Shown here piece after piece: positions 15,884 to 24,129 of a stretch of 64,000 nucleotides of DNA. Numbering within the stretch: the stretch's first letter is position 1; each line of letters starts with the position of its first letter. Under the pieces are notes generated by a model. It did not search any database and was not told the DNA's origin. It saw only the letters and a list, made by a program, of their open reading frames with translations. Both the position numbers and the translations under genes were made by a program. Location of the stretch: assembly GCA_900540395.1 (NCBI GenBank), contig UQFQ01000001.1, forward strand, positions 100,026-164,025. The letters are read 5' to 3'. The stretch is from an uncultured Mollicutes bacterium (GTDB lineage: Bacteria; Bacillota_I; Bacilli_A; RFN20; CAG-826).

Positions 15884-17436
15884 TGAATCCACGTTTCTTA
15901 ATATTAGTTGACTCTTTTAAAGACTCTATTTCATCAAATGAAATAGGTAAATTATTGCATAAACTTATACCAAATTCTGATTATTATCCTATTTCTGATG
16001 GAGGTGAAGGCTTTTTAGATACGATTAAATATATAAAAAAGTGCGATGAAATAAAGCTAAAAACATATTCACCATCATTTAAAGACATAGAAATTACTGT
16101 TTTAATTGATGAAGAGAAGAATGCATATTTAGAGTCTAGTCAAATTATTGGCTATAAATATAAGGCTGATGGAAATATATTAAATAGAAGTTCTTTCGGA
16201 ATTGGAGAAGCGTTAAAAAAGCTTAACCAGTTTGATATTAAAAATTTATATCTTGGATTAGGTGGAACATCAACTTCTGATGCAGGAGTTGGAGCACTCT
16301 TTTCTTTAGGAGCTAAATTTTTCTTAAGTAATCATGAAGAAATTAATAATCCATCAATTTATGACGTGTTAAAAGTGGAGAGTATAGATTTATCTAAATT
16401 AAGCAGACTTAACTTCAATATTTTTGTTGTTAATGATGTCACAAATCCATTAATAGGTAAAAATGGAGCAAATTATGTTTTTGCTGAGCAAAAAGGAGCT
16501 AGTAGTGAAGAAATAAAGCTTCTTGAAAGATGCTTTAAAAGATTTATAAACTTAATTCAAGATTATTGTGTCAATCTTGAAAATGAAATTGGTGATGGCT
16601 CAGCTGGCGGTTTAGGTTTTACCTTTAAGCACTTATTAAACGCTAAATATCTTCAAGGAATTGACTTTATTCTTTCATTAATTAATATTGAGAAGATTAA
16701 AGATACTTATGATTTTGTTATCACTGGAGAAGGTAAGTTTGACCAACAATCCATAAATGGAAAAGTAGTTGCTGGAATTTATAAATTTATTGAAAAAGAA
16801 AAAGTGATTATCGTTACTGGACAAAATAATACAAAAATTAAAAATCACATTTATTCAATTGTTCCTAAATATACATGTGATATTAATGAATCTATTAATA
16901 ATCCTCGAAAATATTTAAGTCTTATAGCTTCTGATATAAATAAAGATTTTTCTTCATTGAAAAGAATAAATCATAGTTTTCCGGCTTTTTATGACGCAAA
17001 TAGTGAAATACTAATTTTAGGTTCATTTCCAAGTGTTCAATCAAGAATTGATGGTTTTTATTATATGCATAAAGGCAATCGCTTTTATAAAGTTCTTTCT
17101 AAGGTCTTTGAAGAAGAAATAGGAAGTTCAATTGACGAGAAAAAAGAATTTTTAACAAAACATCATATTGCTTTATACGATGTTATTGATGAATGTCTTA
17201 TTAATGGATCAAGTGATAGTACAATAACAAATGTTAGACCAACAGATTTAAATAAACTAATTTCTAAAAGCAAAATAAGAAAAATTTTAGTTAATGGCAA
17301 GACGGCGCAAAAATACTTTAGCCAATATTTTTCAAATATTAATTTACCTGTATTTTTCCTTCCATCAACCTCTGCTAGAAATGCTAGTTTTAATTTAAAC
17401 AAATTAACTGAAGAATATAAAAAAGCTTTAGATTAA
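15883..17436 (+). CDS. Fusion of glycerate kinase and hypoxanthine-DNA-glycosylase-like domain
   Basis: 517 residues with two unrelated domains in one frame. Residues 1 to about 350 are a GlxK/GarK-type glycerate 2-kinase: ISDGGEGFLDTI near 40, LGLGGTSTSDAGVGALFSLG near 125, GDGSAGGLGF near 240 and VITGEGKFDQQSINGK near 280. Residues from about 360 resemble the uracil/hypoxanthine DNA glycosylase family (Hdg): LILGSFPSVQSR, FYYMHKGNRFYKVL, ALYDVIDECL and LPSTSARNASF. The glycosylase part begins at a TTG codon (16957) where free-standing homologues begin, so a separate internal start is conceivable, but no ribosome binding site precedes it. The last 54 bases lie in the direct repeat made by the adjacent insertion sequence. 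The fusion makes no obvious metabolic sense. Confidence 0.8.
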   Translation: MNPRFLILVDSFKDSISSNEIGKLLHKLIPNSDYYPISDGGEGFLDTIKYIKKCDEIKLKTYSPSFKDIEITVLIDEEKNAYLESSQIIGYKYKADGNILNRSSFGIGEALKKLNQFDIKNLYLGLGGTSTSDAGVGALFSLGAKFFLSNHEEINNPSIYDVLKVESIDLSKLSRLNFNIFVVNDVTNPLIGKNGANYVFAEQKGASSEEIKLLERCFKRFINLIQDYCVNLENEIGDGSAGGLGFTFKHLLNAKYLQGIDFILSLINIEKIKDTYDFVITGEGKFDQQSINGKVVAGIYKFIEKEKVIIVTGQNNTKIKNHIYSIVPKYTCDINESINNPRKYLSLIASDINKDFSSLKRINHSFPAFYDANSEILILGSFPSVQSRIDGFYYMHKGNRFYKVLSKVFEEEIGSSIDEKKEFLTKHHIALYDVIDECLINGSSDSTITNVRPTDLNKLISKSKIRKILVNGKTAQKYFSQYFSNINLPVFFLPSTSARNASFNLNKLTEEYKKALD

Positions 17437-17531
17437 TCTAAAAACAGTGCAAATTTCGACTATTTTATCTTAATTTTTAGTTTAATACTTTAAAACTAAA
17501 TTATTGTTTAAATGCTTTTTGATATATAAAG
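17383..17531. repeat. 149-bp direct repeat (target duplication), left copy
   Basis: This stretch is repeated base for base at 19641-19789, on either side of the transposase element. It contains the last 54 bases of the glycerate kinase fusion gene plus the following spacer, including a TGATATATA box. It reads as an unusually long target-site duplication. Confidence 0.9.
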
Positions 17532-17554
17532 CTTGACTTTTACACTTAAAAATG

Positions 17555-17582
17555 AAAAAAAGCGATAGTTATCGCTTTTTTT
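17555..17582. terminator. Bidirectional terminator inside the IS left end
   Basis: A 13-bp perfect stem (17555-17567 with 17570-17582) has A-run and T-run flanks around GCGATA/TATCGC and a two-base loop. It works on both strands: it can end the transposase message and block read-through from the host gene. Confidence 0.85.
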
Positions 17583-17612
17583 AGTATTTAAATTTAAAAT
17601 TTTTGTAGCGAA

Positions 17613-19460
17613 TTATTTAAATTTCTTTAGAATTTTTCCTCTAATTAATGATTTCGATAATGTTATTCCATAAGTTTTTCCTAAAGCGTCAGTAAGTTTT
17701 GTTCTAGTAAATGAAGGAACAAAAATCTCTTCTTCGACGTTTAATTTTGTAAGGTTCATGTCTCTTAAGGTGTCTAAAATTTTGTTTAAAGTAAGCCATT
17801 CATAATCAGGATCTTCATCATCTAATTTACCAATATCTTCAGTTTTTCCCATGGCTTTATACATATCTAAATGAAGCAATCTTAAAACGTTTATTGCTAG
17901 ACAAACAATCTCTAAATGCCCTTTGATGTGCTCTTCGGTATATACGAAAAGTGGACGAGCATTTAAATTAGATTTCATTGTCCTAAACATGTATTCGATA
18001 TTCCAACGGTATTTATTTAGTGAGACAACTTTGCTAGGTGTTGCGTCTAAATTTGTGGCAACACAATAATATCCGAAAAACTCAGTTTCTTTTTCAATCT
18101 TATCTTCGTTTAATGATAATTTTTGACTCGTAATAACACCTGTTTCGTTGTTGTAACGAATGTTTTTAACTAAGCGCTTAAAGCAATAGGAGGTGTTCTT
18201 GTTAAATTCAGACGGATGCTCTATACATTCTTTAGCTTTATTTAAATCTTTGATGAAATAATAGTTTTGCATGAGCTTATATTTTAGAGAAAACGAAACA
18301 ATTAATGTCTGTTCAAAGTTTTTAACTTTCTTTTTCTTACTGTTATCTAATTCATCCTTTATGTCGATGTTCTCTTTGATATTGACCACTTTATAAATGA
18401 CAGTATTTAAATAAGTTTCAACATCTTTACCTTGTGCTTTTTCATATAACTCACATAATTTTTCCGGAGTCAAATCTGTATCATTACCATTTAATAATTT
18501 CCAATTTGAGTTGGATTTTACACGCTTTTTTATATGTTCTTTGAGTTTTGATAATGGTTGAGTACAGATAAATTTGCGATTCTCTTGAGAGTTAAAATAT
18601 CTATTATCACCAGAATTTAAACCAGCGTCGGTGCAAATAATTATGTTCTTTATTGAGAATTGTTTTTGCAATTTTTGCTCAACTGTTTTAAGAGTATCTT
18701 GCTCGTTTTTTGAACCGTTAAAAACAAGCATACCAACTAAAAAACCTTTGTCATCTATTAAAGCTCCAAGCTGAACTAGAGGAGCGTAAATTCCTTCTTT
18801 GCTTTTGGACATTCTTCTAAAATCATCACAATTATCAGTATCAAAATAGAAGTTTGTACAGTCGTAATAATATATTTTTGAATTAAGGTTTTTGTATTTT
18901 TTAAGTTCTTTGTAAGTGTAAGTGTTAATGATATCGGTGTTTGCAGCAAGAATATCTAAGCATCTATAAACATGCTGCAAATCGTAGTCTTTCTCCTTTC
19001 CATAAAGTTTTGGAGAATTATAAAAGCCCCTTTTACTCCTAGGATCGATAATTTGAGAAATTATTAAATCAATAACAATACTTGAAAAATCATAGGTTAT
19101 CTTTGTTTGAGCAGCAATAGTATCAAGGAATTCCTTTAGTTTTAATTTATTGAGCAAAATTTGAGGGTAAATATATCCAAAATTAAAACACATTTGTTCG
19201 TCCAAATTTAAATCAAGTGAATCATTGATTTTGATATAACTTAGAGATGCGTCTTCTTCGCTTTCAGCTAGTTTAACTTGATCTTTTAAAAACTTGTCTA
19301 ATTCGTCACCTGGATATAACTTCAAAAGGTCTTCTTTAAAACCTAATTTTTTAACGATAAAACTTTTTGGAATAGATTTTCCTTTTTTATTTGTTACTCT
19401 TTTTTTCTTACAAATATAGATTTGTGTCTTTTTTCCGCTTTTCTTTTGTTCGATATACAT
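17613..19460 (-). CDS. IS1634-family transposase
   Basis: 615 residues, full length for the family. The DDE catalytic residues are visible: first Asp in YYYDCTNFYFDTD, second in IICTDAGLNSGDNRYF, and the Glu within the IS4 signature KYRWNIEYMFRTMK near residue 487 (R-x3-E-x6-K). The start at 19460 is preceded on the minus strand by GAGG and by a promoter with TTGAAA (19516-19511), a 17-base spacer and TATAAT (19493-19488). No frameshift or premature stop is present, so the element looks intact and possibly active. Confidence 0.92.
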   Translation of the reverse strand: MYIEQKKSGKKTQIYICKKKRVTNKKGKSIPKSFIVKKLGFKEDLLKLYPGDELDKFLKDQVKLAESEEDASLSYIKINDSLDLNLDEQMCFNFGYIYPQILLNKLKLKEFLDTIAAQTKITYDFSSIVIDLIISQIIDPRSKRGFYNSPKLYGKEKDYDLQHVYRCLDILAANTDIINTYTYKELKKYKNLNSKIYYYDCTNFYFDTDNCDDFRRMSKSKEGIYAPLVQLGALIDDKGFLVGMLVFNGSKNEQDTLKTVEQKLQKQFSIKNIIICTDAGLNSGDNRYFNSQENRKFICTQPLSKLKEHIKKRVKSNSNWKLLNGNDTDLTPEKLCELYEKAQGKDVETYLNTVIYKVVNIKENIDIKDELDNSKKKKVKNFEQTLIVSFSLKYKLMQNYYFIKDLNKAKECIEHPSEFNKNTSYCFKRLVKNIRYNNETGVITSQKLSLNEDKIEKETEFFGYYCVATNLDATPSKVVSLNKYRWNIEYMFRTMKSNLNARPLFVYTEEHIKGHLEIVCLAINVLRLLHLDMYKAMGKTEDIGKLDDEDPDYEWLTLNKILDTLRDMNLTKLNVEEEIFVPSFTRTKLTDALGKTYGITLSKSLIRGKILKKFK

Positions 19461-19487
19461 TGCAAAACCTCATTATTTTATATCTAG

Positions 19488-19516
19488 ATTATACTACAAT
19501 TCGCTACATTTTTCAA
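19488..19516 (-). promoter_or_regulatory. Transposase promoter
   Basis: Minus strand TTGAAA, a 17-base spacer, then TATAAT, about 28 bases before the transposase start. Confidence 0.75.
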
Positions 19517-19549
19517 AGAAAAACTTGACAAAAATTCCAAAAATAAAAA

Positions 19550-19580
19550 AAATGCGATTTTTTCGATAAATATCGCATTT
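19550..19580. terminator. Hairpin at the IS right end
   Basis: AAATGCGAT (19550-19558) pairs with ATCGCATTT (19572-19580). It lies upstream of the transposase promoter, where it would shield the gene from outside transcription. Confidence 0.6.
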
Positions 19581-19640
19581 ATATAGCAAAAATTATATTA
19601 AAATTTATGACTAAAAACCTATCACAAGTGTAAAACTACC

Positions 19641-19789
19641 GCTAGTTTTAATTTAAACAAATTAACTGAAGAATATAAAAAAGCTTTAGATTAATCTAAA
19701 AACAGTGCAAATTTCGACTATTTTATCTTAATTTTTAGTTTAATACTTTAAAACTAAATTATTGTTTAAATGCTTTTTGATATATAAAG
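19641..19789. repeat. 149-bp direct repeat (target duplication), right copy
   Basis: Identical to 17383-17531. It carries a dead 3' fragment of the glycerate kinase fusion gene (19641-19694) and the extended -10 box that serves the next gene. Confidence 0.9.
19778..19786 (+). promoter_or_regulatory. Extended -10 box of the CoA-disulfide-reductase-like gene
   Basis: TGATATATA lies at the right end of the duplicated target, about 50 bases before the ATG at 19836. AAAGGAG serves as ribosome binding site. The same box in the left repeat now points into the insertion sequence. Confidence 0.45.
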
Positions 19790-19835
19790 AATTCAAAATT
19801 ATGTAGACTAAAAGAAGAAAAAGGAGTGTTGACGA

Positions 19836-21497
19836 ATGAAATATATCATTGTTGGTGGCGTAGCAGGCGGAGCCTCTTTTGCTTGTAGATTAAGACGTTT
19901 AGATGAATTTGCTGAGATTAAAATTTATGAAAAAACGAAATTTGTTTCCTATGCAAATTGTGGCTTACCTTATTACATATCAGGTGTTATCCAAAATAAA
20001 GATTCATTAACTTTACAAACTCCACAATCTTTAAAAGCTAGATTTAACATTGATGTTTTTGTTTCTCATGAAGTTATTCAAATAGATAAAGATAATAAAC
20101 GAGTTTTAATTAAAGATTTAAATAATGGTACTCAATTTTACGAAAATTACGATAAGTTAATTCTTTCTCCAGGAAGCGAAGCTATTAAATTAGCAAATAA
20201 TACTGAAAGAATTTTTGAACTTAAAACAGTCGAAGATAGTTATAGAATTAAGGAATTTGTCATTAAAAAAGAACCTAAAAAAGCCATTATTATAGGAGGC
20301 GGATTTATTGGTTTAGAAATAGCTGAAAATCTTAAGGAAAGTAATATAGATGTTACACTCATTGAGGGAAGAAACCATGTATTAGCTAACTTAGATCCTG
20401 AAATGGCTTCTTTTGTTCATCACGAATTAAGAAGAAATGGTAAAAATTTAGTTTTGAACAAAATGGTTAAAGAAATTAAGGAAGACGATAATAATGTTTA
20501 TGTTAAATACGACAATGTAACTCTTAAATGTGACTTTTTAATTCAAGCGGTTGGTGTTAGGCCAAATTCTAACTTAGCAAAAAATGCTAACTTAGATTTG
20601 GACATTAGAGGAACATTTAAAACTGACGATTGCTTTTTAACGAGTGAAAAAGATATTTATGCTATTGGTGATGCTATAGCTTTATATTCCTTTTTTGATG
20701 ATACAAAAGTTAATATTGCTTTAGCAGGACTTGCAAATAAAGAAGGAAGAGAACTAGCAAGTCAATTTGTGTTAAAGAAAAAGAGCGACATTAAACCTTT
20801 AGGAACTTCAATTTTAAAAATCTTTTCTTTAGCAGCCGCTTCAACTGGATTAACTGAAGAACAACTTAAGCAAAAAAAGATTAATTATGAAAAGATATAT
20901 CTTTGTCCAGCAAATCATGCAAGTTATTATCCAAATGCTTCAACTTTAAATATAAAAGTACTTTTTGATAAAGATAATTATCAAATTTTAGGCGCTCAAA
21001 TTGTTGGAGAAAGCGGTGTAGATAAAAGAATTGATGTTATTGCTCTAGCTATACAAGCTAAACTTCCAATTTATGAGTTAGCAAAAGCCGAGTTAAGCTA
21101 TGCGCCTCCATTTGGTTCAGCAAAAGATCCAATAAACATGATTGGCTATATTGCCGAAAATTTAAAAAATAAACTAGTTGAGCAATTTCATATTGAAGAT
21201 ATTGAGTCATTAAAGAAAGATAAAAATAATTTATTTATTGATGTTAGAAGTGAAGACGAATATCAAAGCGGACATATTGATGGTGCAATTAATATTCCTC
21301 TTGATAAATTAAGGAATCATTTAAATGAAATTGATAAAAATAAAATGTTATGTATAAATTGTCAAAGTGCTTTAAGAAGTTATATTGCTTGTAGAATTTT
21401 GTCGCAATACGGTTTTAAGTGTAAACATTTAAGTGGCGGTTATCGCATTTATAGTAATTACATGAACGACTTAAGGTTCATAAAAGAAGGCAAGTAA
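19836..21497 (+). CDS. CoA-disulfide reductase-like flavoprotein with rhodanese domain
   Basis: 553 residues. The N-terminal FAD/NAD domains show VGGVAGGASFACRLRR and the single redox cysteine C42 in SYANCGLPYYISG, the hallmark of CoA-disulfide reductase/NADH oxidase family members with one active-site Cys. A second nucleotide-binding motif, IIGGGFIGLEIAENL, and an FAD motif, DIYAIGDAIALY, follow. Residues from about 455 form a rhodanese domain (FIDVRSEDEYQSGHIDGAINIP) with a candidate catalytic Cys509 in CQSALRSY. Such CoADR-RHD proteins reduce CoA disulfide or per/polysulfides with NAD(P)H. The gene's promoter lies in the repeat created by the upstream insertion. Confidence 0.88.
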   Translation: MKYIIVGGVAGGASFACRLRRLDEFAEIKIYEKTKFVSYANCGLPYYISGVIQNKDSLTLQTPQSLKARFNIDVFVSHEVIQIDKDNKRVLIKDLNNGTQFYENYDKLILSPGSEAIKLANNTERIFELKTVEDSYRIKEFVIKKEPKKAIIIGGGFIGLEIAENLKESNIDVTLIEGRNHVLANLDPEMASFVHHELRRNGKNLVLNKMVKEIKEDDNNVYVKYDNVTLKCDFLIQAVGVRPNSNLAKNANLDLDIRGTFKTDDCFLTSEKDIYAIGDAIALYSFFDDTKVNIALAGLANKEGRELASQFVLKKKSDIKPLGTSILKIFSLAAASTGLTEEQLKQKKINYEKIYLCPANHASYYPNASTLNIKVLFDKDNYQILGAQIVGESGVDKRIDVIALAIQAKLPIYELAKAELSYAPPFGSAKDPINMIGYIAENLKNKLVEQFHIEDIESLKKDKNNLFIDVRSEDEYQSGHIDGAINIPLDKLRNHLNEIDKNKMLCINCQSALRSYIACRILSQYGFKCKHLSGGYRIYSNYMNDLRFIKEGK

Positions 21498-21536
21498 TTT
21501 CTTAATTAGCACATTTCTTTTAATTATTTTACTTAT

Positions 21537-21551
21537 TGATATTATTTACAC
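21537..21551 (+). promoter_or_regulatory. Extended -10 promoter, leaderless
   Basis: TGATATTAT ends at 21545, exactly six bases before the ATG at 21552, with no ribosome binding site. Confidence 0.55.
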
Positions 21552-22358
21552 ATGAGTATTTTAATCACGTTTTTAGGTTTAATTATTCCTTTTATCGGGA
21601 CCACACTTGGTTCATCTTTAATTTATCTTTTTAAAAATAGAGGTATCGGAATTAATTTAAACAAAGTTTTTAATGGATTTGCAGCAGGAGTAATGTTTGC
21701 AGCCTCAGTTTTTGGCTTAATTATGCCAGCTCTAGATTATAGCACTGATTATATGCCTACAATTTTTGTAGTAATTATTGCATTTATTTTAGGTGTTTTG
21801 TTATTACTGGCAATTGACCATTTGATTCCTCATATTCATAGTCAAGACCATTATGAAGAAGGCATCAAAACTCAAAAACTTAATCGTAAGCAAAAAATGT
21901 TTTTAGCTGTTTTGATACATAATATTCCTGAAGGTTTATCAGTTGGCGTAATCTTTGGTGTTGCACTTGCTAATTTAAATGGTTCTCAAGATGTTTGGCT
22001 TGCTCTATCTTCGGCTATGATGCTAAGTGTAGGAATTGCTATACAAAATCTTCCTGAAGGAGCGATAGTTTCATTACCATTTAAAGATGAAACACATTCT
22101 ACAAATAAAGCCTTCTTATATGGTGTTTTTAGCGGAGCAGTAGAACCAATATTTGCCATTATTGGCCTACTTTTAGCATATTTTATTCAACCATTAATGC
22201 CACGGGCTTTAGCCTTAGCAGCTGGATGTATGATTTATGTAGCAATTGAAGATTTAATTCCAACAGCTGTTAGTAGAGAAGGTAAAAATCATTATGGAAT
22301 TATAGCCTTTGTATTTGGTTTTTTATTAATGATGGCCTTAGATGTTTTGCTAGGTTAA
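21552..22358 (+). CDS. ZIP family metal transporter
   Basis: 268 residues and eight likely transmembrane helices. The two metal-site helices carry the ZIP signatures HNIPEGLSVGV and QNLPEGAIVSLP (helices 4 and 5), and a His-rich loop IDHLIPHIHSQDHYEEG lies between helices 3 and 4, as in the ZupT/GufA branch. It would import Zn2+ or other divalent cations across the cell membrane. It probably has a leaderless message and is followed two bases later by an esterase-like gene, so the two are co-expressed. Metal specificity cannot be told. Confidence 0.9.
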   Translation: MSILITFLGLIIPFIGTTLGSSLIYLFKNRGIGINLNKVFNGFAAGVMFAASVFGLIMPALDYSTDYMPTIFVVIIAFILGVLLLLAIDHLIPHIHSQDHYEEGIKTQKLNRKQKMFLAVLIHNIPEGLSVGVIFGVALANLNGSQDVWLALSSAMMLSVGIAIQNLPEGAIVSLPFKDETHSTNKAFLYGVFSGAVEPIFAIIGLLLAYFIQPLMPRALALAAGCMIYVAIEDLIPTAVSREGKNHYGIIAFVFGFLLMMALDVLLG

Positions 22359-22360
22359 CT

Positions 22361-23017
22361 ATGAAAAATGAGCAATATACTTTCATAAAAGGCAAAAGCA
22401 ATGAATCTCCTTTAATTGTAATTCCTTCGTTTCAAGATTGCGCTTTAAATATAAAGAAAGAAGTTGAAAAAATAACAAATAAAGATTTTTCTTTATTGAC
22501 AATTTATGTTTCTGATTGGAATAACGATCTTTCTCCATATGAGGCGCCTTCAATATTTAAAGGCACAAGTGATTTTAAAGGCAACGCTGATTCATTTTTA
22601 GACTATGTTTTAAACCTTCTTAAAAAAGTTATTTTAAAAGAAAACGTTAAACCAATTTATAAGGCTTTGACTGGCTATTCTATGGCTGGTCTTTTTGCTA
22701 TTTATACATTATTTAAGACAAATGAGTTTAAAAAAGTTGGCTCTGTATCTGGAAGTTTGTGGTATCCTCTTTTTATTAAATTTGTGGAAAATAATAAAGT
22801 TTTGCAAGGTATTTCTACATTTTACATGTCTTTAGGCGATAAAGAAAAGAAGACAAGTAATAAAATAATGTCTCAAGTTGAAACTAATTCATTAATTATT
22901 TTTGAAAGAATTAAAACACAATTTAATAACTCTAAATTTGAGTTTAATCCTGGAAATCATTTTAAAGATGAAGATTTAAGAATTGCTAAATGCATCGCTT
23001 ATTTATTAAATAACTGA
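22361..23017 (+). CDS. Alpha/beta-hydrolase, esterase-D-like
   Basis: 218 residues. The nucleophile elbow reads GYSMAGLFAIYTLF (G-x-S-x-x-G type) as in enterochelin-esterase/putative esterase families; SGSLWYPLFIKFV follows as in that family. A C-terminal His is present in NPGNHFKDEDLRIAK, a likely catalytic His. It is short for the family and has no signal peptide, so it acts in the cytoplasm. It follows the ZIP transporter with a two-base gap, hinting at a link with metal uptake, for example siderophore-like or acyl ester cleavage, but this is speculative. Confidence 0.7.
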   Translation: MKNEQYTFIKGKSNESPLIVIPSFQDCALNIKKEVEKITNKDFSLLTIYVSDWNNDLSPYEAPSIFKGTSDFKGNADSFLDYVLNLLKKVILKENVKPIYKALTGYSMAGLFAIYTLFKTNEFKKVGSVSGSLWYPLFIKFVENNKVLQGISTFYMSLGDKEKKTSNKIMSQVETNSLIIFERIKTQFNNSKFEFNPGNHFKDEDLRIAKCIAYLLNN

Positions 23018-23057
23018 TATGCACTGATAAAGTGCTTACCAAAATTTATCGTTTTTA

Positions 23058-23069
23058 TATAATAAAATT
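23058..23069 (+). promoter_or_regulatory. -10 box, leaderless
   Basis: TATAAT at 23058-23063 ends six bases before the ATG at 23070; a TTACCA (23036-23041) lies 16 bases upstream as a possible -35. No ribosome binding site. Confidence 0.6.
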
Positions 23070-23990
23070 ATGAGAAAAAATCTTGGAGAAAAGTTAAAAG
23101 AAGCAAGAGAAAATGCTAATTTGTCTCAACAAGATGTTGCTGATAAATTAAACGTTTCTCGTCAAACCATTTCTAAATATGAGCTTAATATTAATGAGCC
23201 AGATCTTGAAACAATAAAAGAACTTTCCTATCTTTACCAAGTTGATATTAATTATCTACTTGGAATGGATGCAAAAACTTATTCCCTTTTTACTAAGAAT
23301 AACATTAACAAAATTTTTACTTACATAAATATTATTATTGTTTTTATTGCTATATTCGGCTCAGCCATAATTATTTTTAAGTTTTTACCTGAAACGGTTG
23401 CTCTTCATTATAATTTTGAAGGTGAAGTTGATAGATATGGTTCTAAATATGAATTACTTTTACTAAATTTAATACTCATTGTATTAATGATTTTCTGGGC
23501 TTTTATTTATATTTTAGTTAAACGAGCTGTCGAAGAAGAGAACATTACTCAAGTAACGCGAAATATAATTAAATTAACAATTCAAATTGTCTTCTTTATC
23601 TGCTTTATAGCCTTTTCCGTAATTGATTTTTATTATATCTTCAAGGTTTCAATTATTCACGATGTCGGCAGTGCAGTTTCGGTAGTATTTATCTTTTTAT
23701 CATTGCTAGAAATGAGTGCTGGAATTTTATCGAATCCTTTAATTAATAAATTCAATTACTTTATTGGCTATCGCAGTAAATATGCTTTAACTAATAACGA
23801 AGCCTGGATAAAGTTAAATCATTGTTCCTCAATTTCTTTATTTGTCTTTTCATTAATTTCTTTAATAATTTCTATAATATTTTCATCTATTTATTTGGTT
23901 TTACTTTGTTTACTTTTTGTAATTTCAATAGTACCTCCAATAATTTTTGAAATTTATTTAAGAAAAAGCGAAAACAAAATAAAGGCATAA
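23070..23990 (+). CDS. XRE regulator fused to DUF1648/SdpI-like membrane domain
   Basis: 306 residues. Residues 1-65 are a Cro/CI helix-turn-helix (LGEKLKEARENANLSQQDVADKL, VSRQTISKYELNINEPDLE). The rest is a membrane domain of about six helices. LPETVALHYNFEGEVDRYGSK is the DUF1648 signature (P-x-x-[IV]-x-x-H-[YF]-x-x-x-G-x-x-D) found in SdpI-type immunity/sensor proteins, and the later NPLINKFNYFIGYRSKYALTNNEAW resembles the SdpI domain G-x-R-[ST]-x-x-[AS]-[LM]-x-[ND]-x-x-x-W motif. It looks like a one-component membrane sensor-regulator, similar in idea to SdpI-SdpR in one chain. Ligand unknown. Confidence 0.85.
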   Translation: MRKNLGEKLKEARENANLSQQDVADKLNVSRQTISKYELNINEPDLETIKELSYLYQVDINYLLGMDAKTYSLFTKNNINKIFTYINIIIVFIAIFGSAIIIFKFLPETVALHYNFEGEVDRYGSKYELLLLNLILIVLMIFWAFIYILVKRAVEEENITQVTRNIIKLTIQIVFFICFIAFSVIDFYYIFKVSIIHDVGSAVSVVFIFLSLLEMSAGILSNPLINKFNYFIGYRSKYALTNNEAWIKLNHCSSISLFVFSLISLIISIIFSSIYLVLLCLLFVISIVPPIIFEIYLRKSENKIKA

Positions 23991-24043
23991 TTTTTTAACT
24001 TAACAATTTTTACAATTTAGGTGATAACATAGCAATTTTATAG

Positions 24044-24116
24044 TGGTAAAATAAAGGTAATTAGAAATGTAAAAACCATTCCTAAAAACAGTTTTTCAGA
24101 TAGTAATAATGGAGGT
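24044..24116 (+). promoter_or_regulatory. Extended -10 and RBS of the acyl-CoA synthetase operon
   Basis: TGGTAAAAT (24044-24052) is an extended -10 box. GGAGGT (24111-24116) is the ribosome binding site and favours the ATG at 24130 over the one at 24109, which overlaps that site. Confidence 0.55.
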
Positions 24117-24129
24117 CAACAAAATTTAC

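Larger units (their letters stand above)
17532..19640. mobile_element. IS1634-family insertion sequence (IS4 superfamily)
   Basis: A 2109-bp element between the two 149-bp direct repeats. It encodes one 615-residue DDE transposase on the minus strand. Inner terminal repeats TTTTACACTT (17538-17547) and its inverse AAGTGTAAAA (19626-19635) lie six and five bases from the ends. Each end carries a terminator-like hairpin. IS1634 elements are known for very long, variable target duplications, which matches what is seen. Confidence 0.88.

Noticed and set aside
24109..24129. Earlier ATG of the Lrp-like gene
   Set aside because: That ATG overlaps the GGAGGT ribosome binding site of the ATG at 24130.
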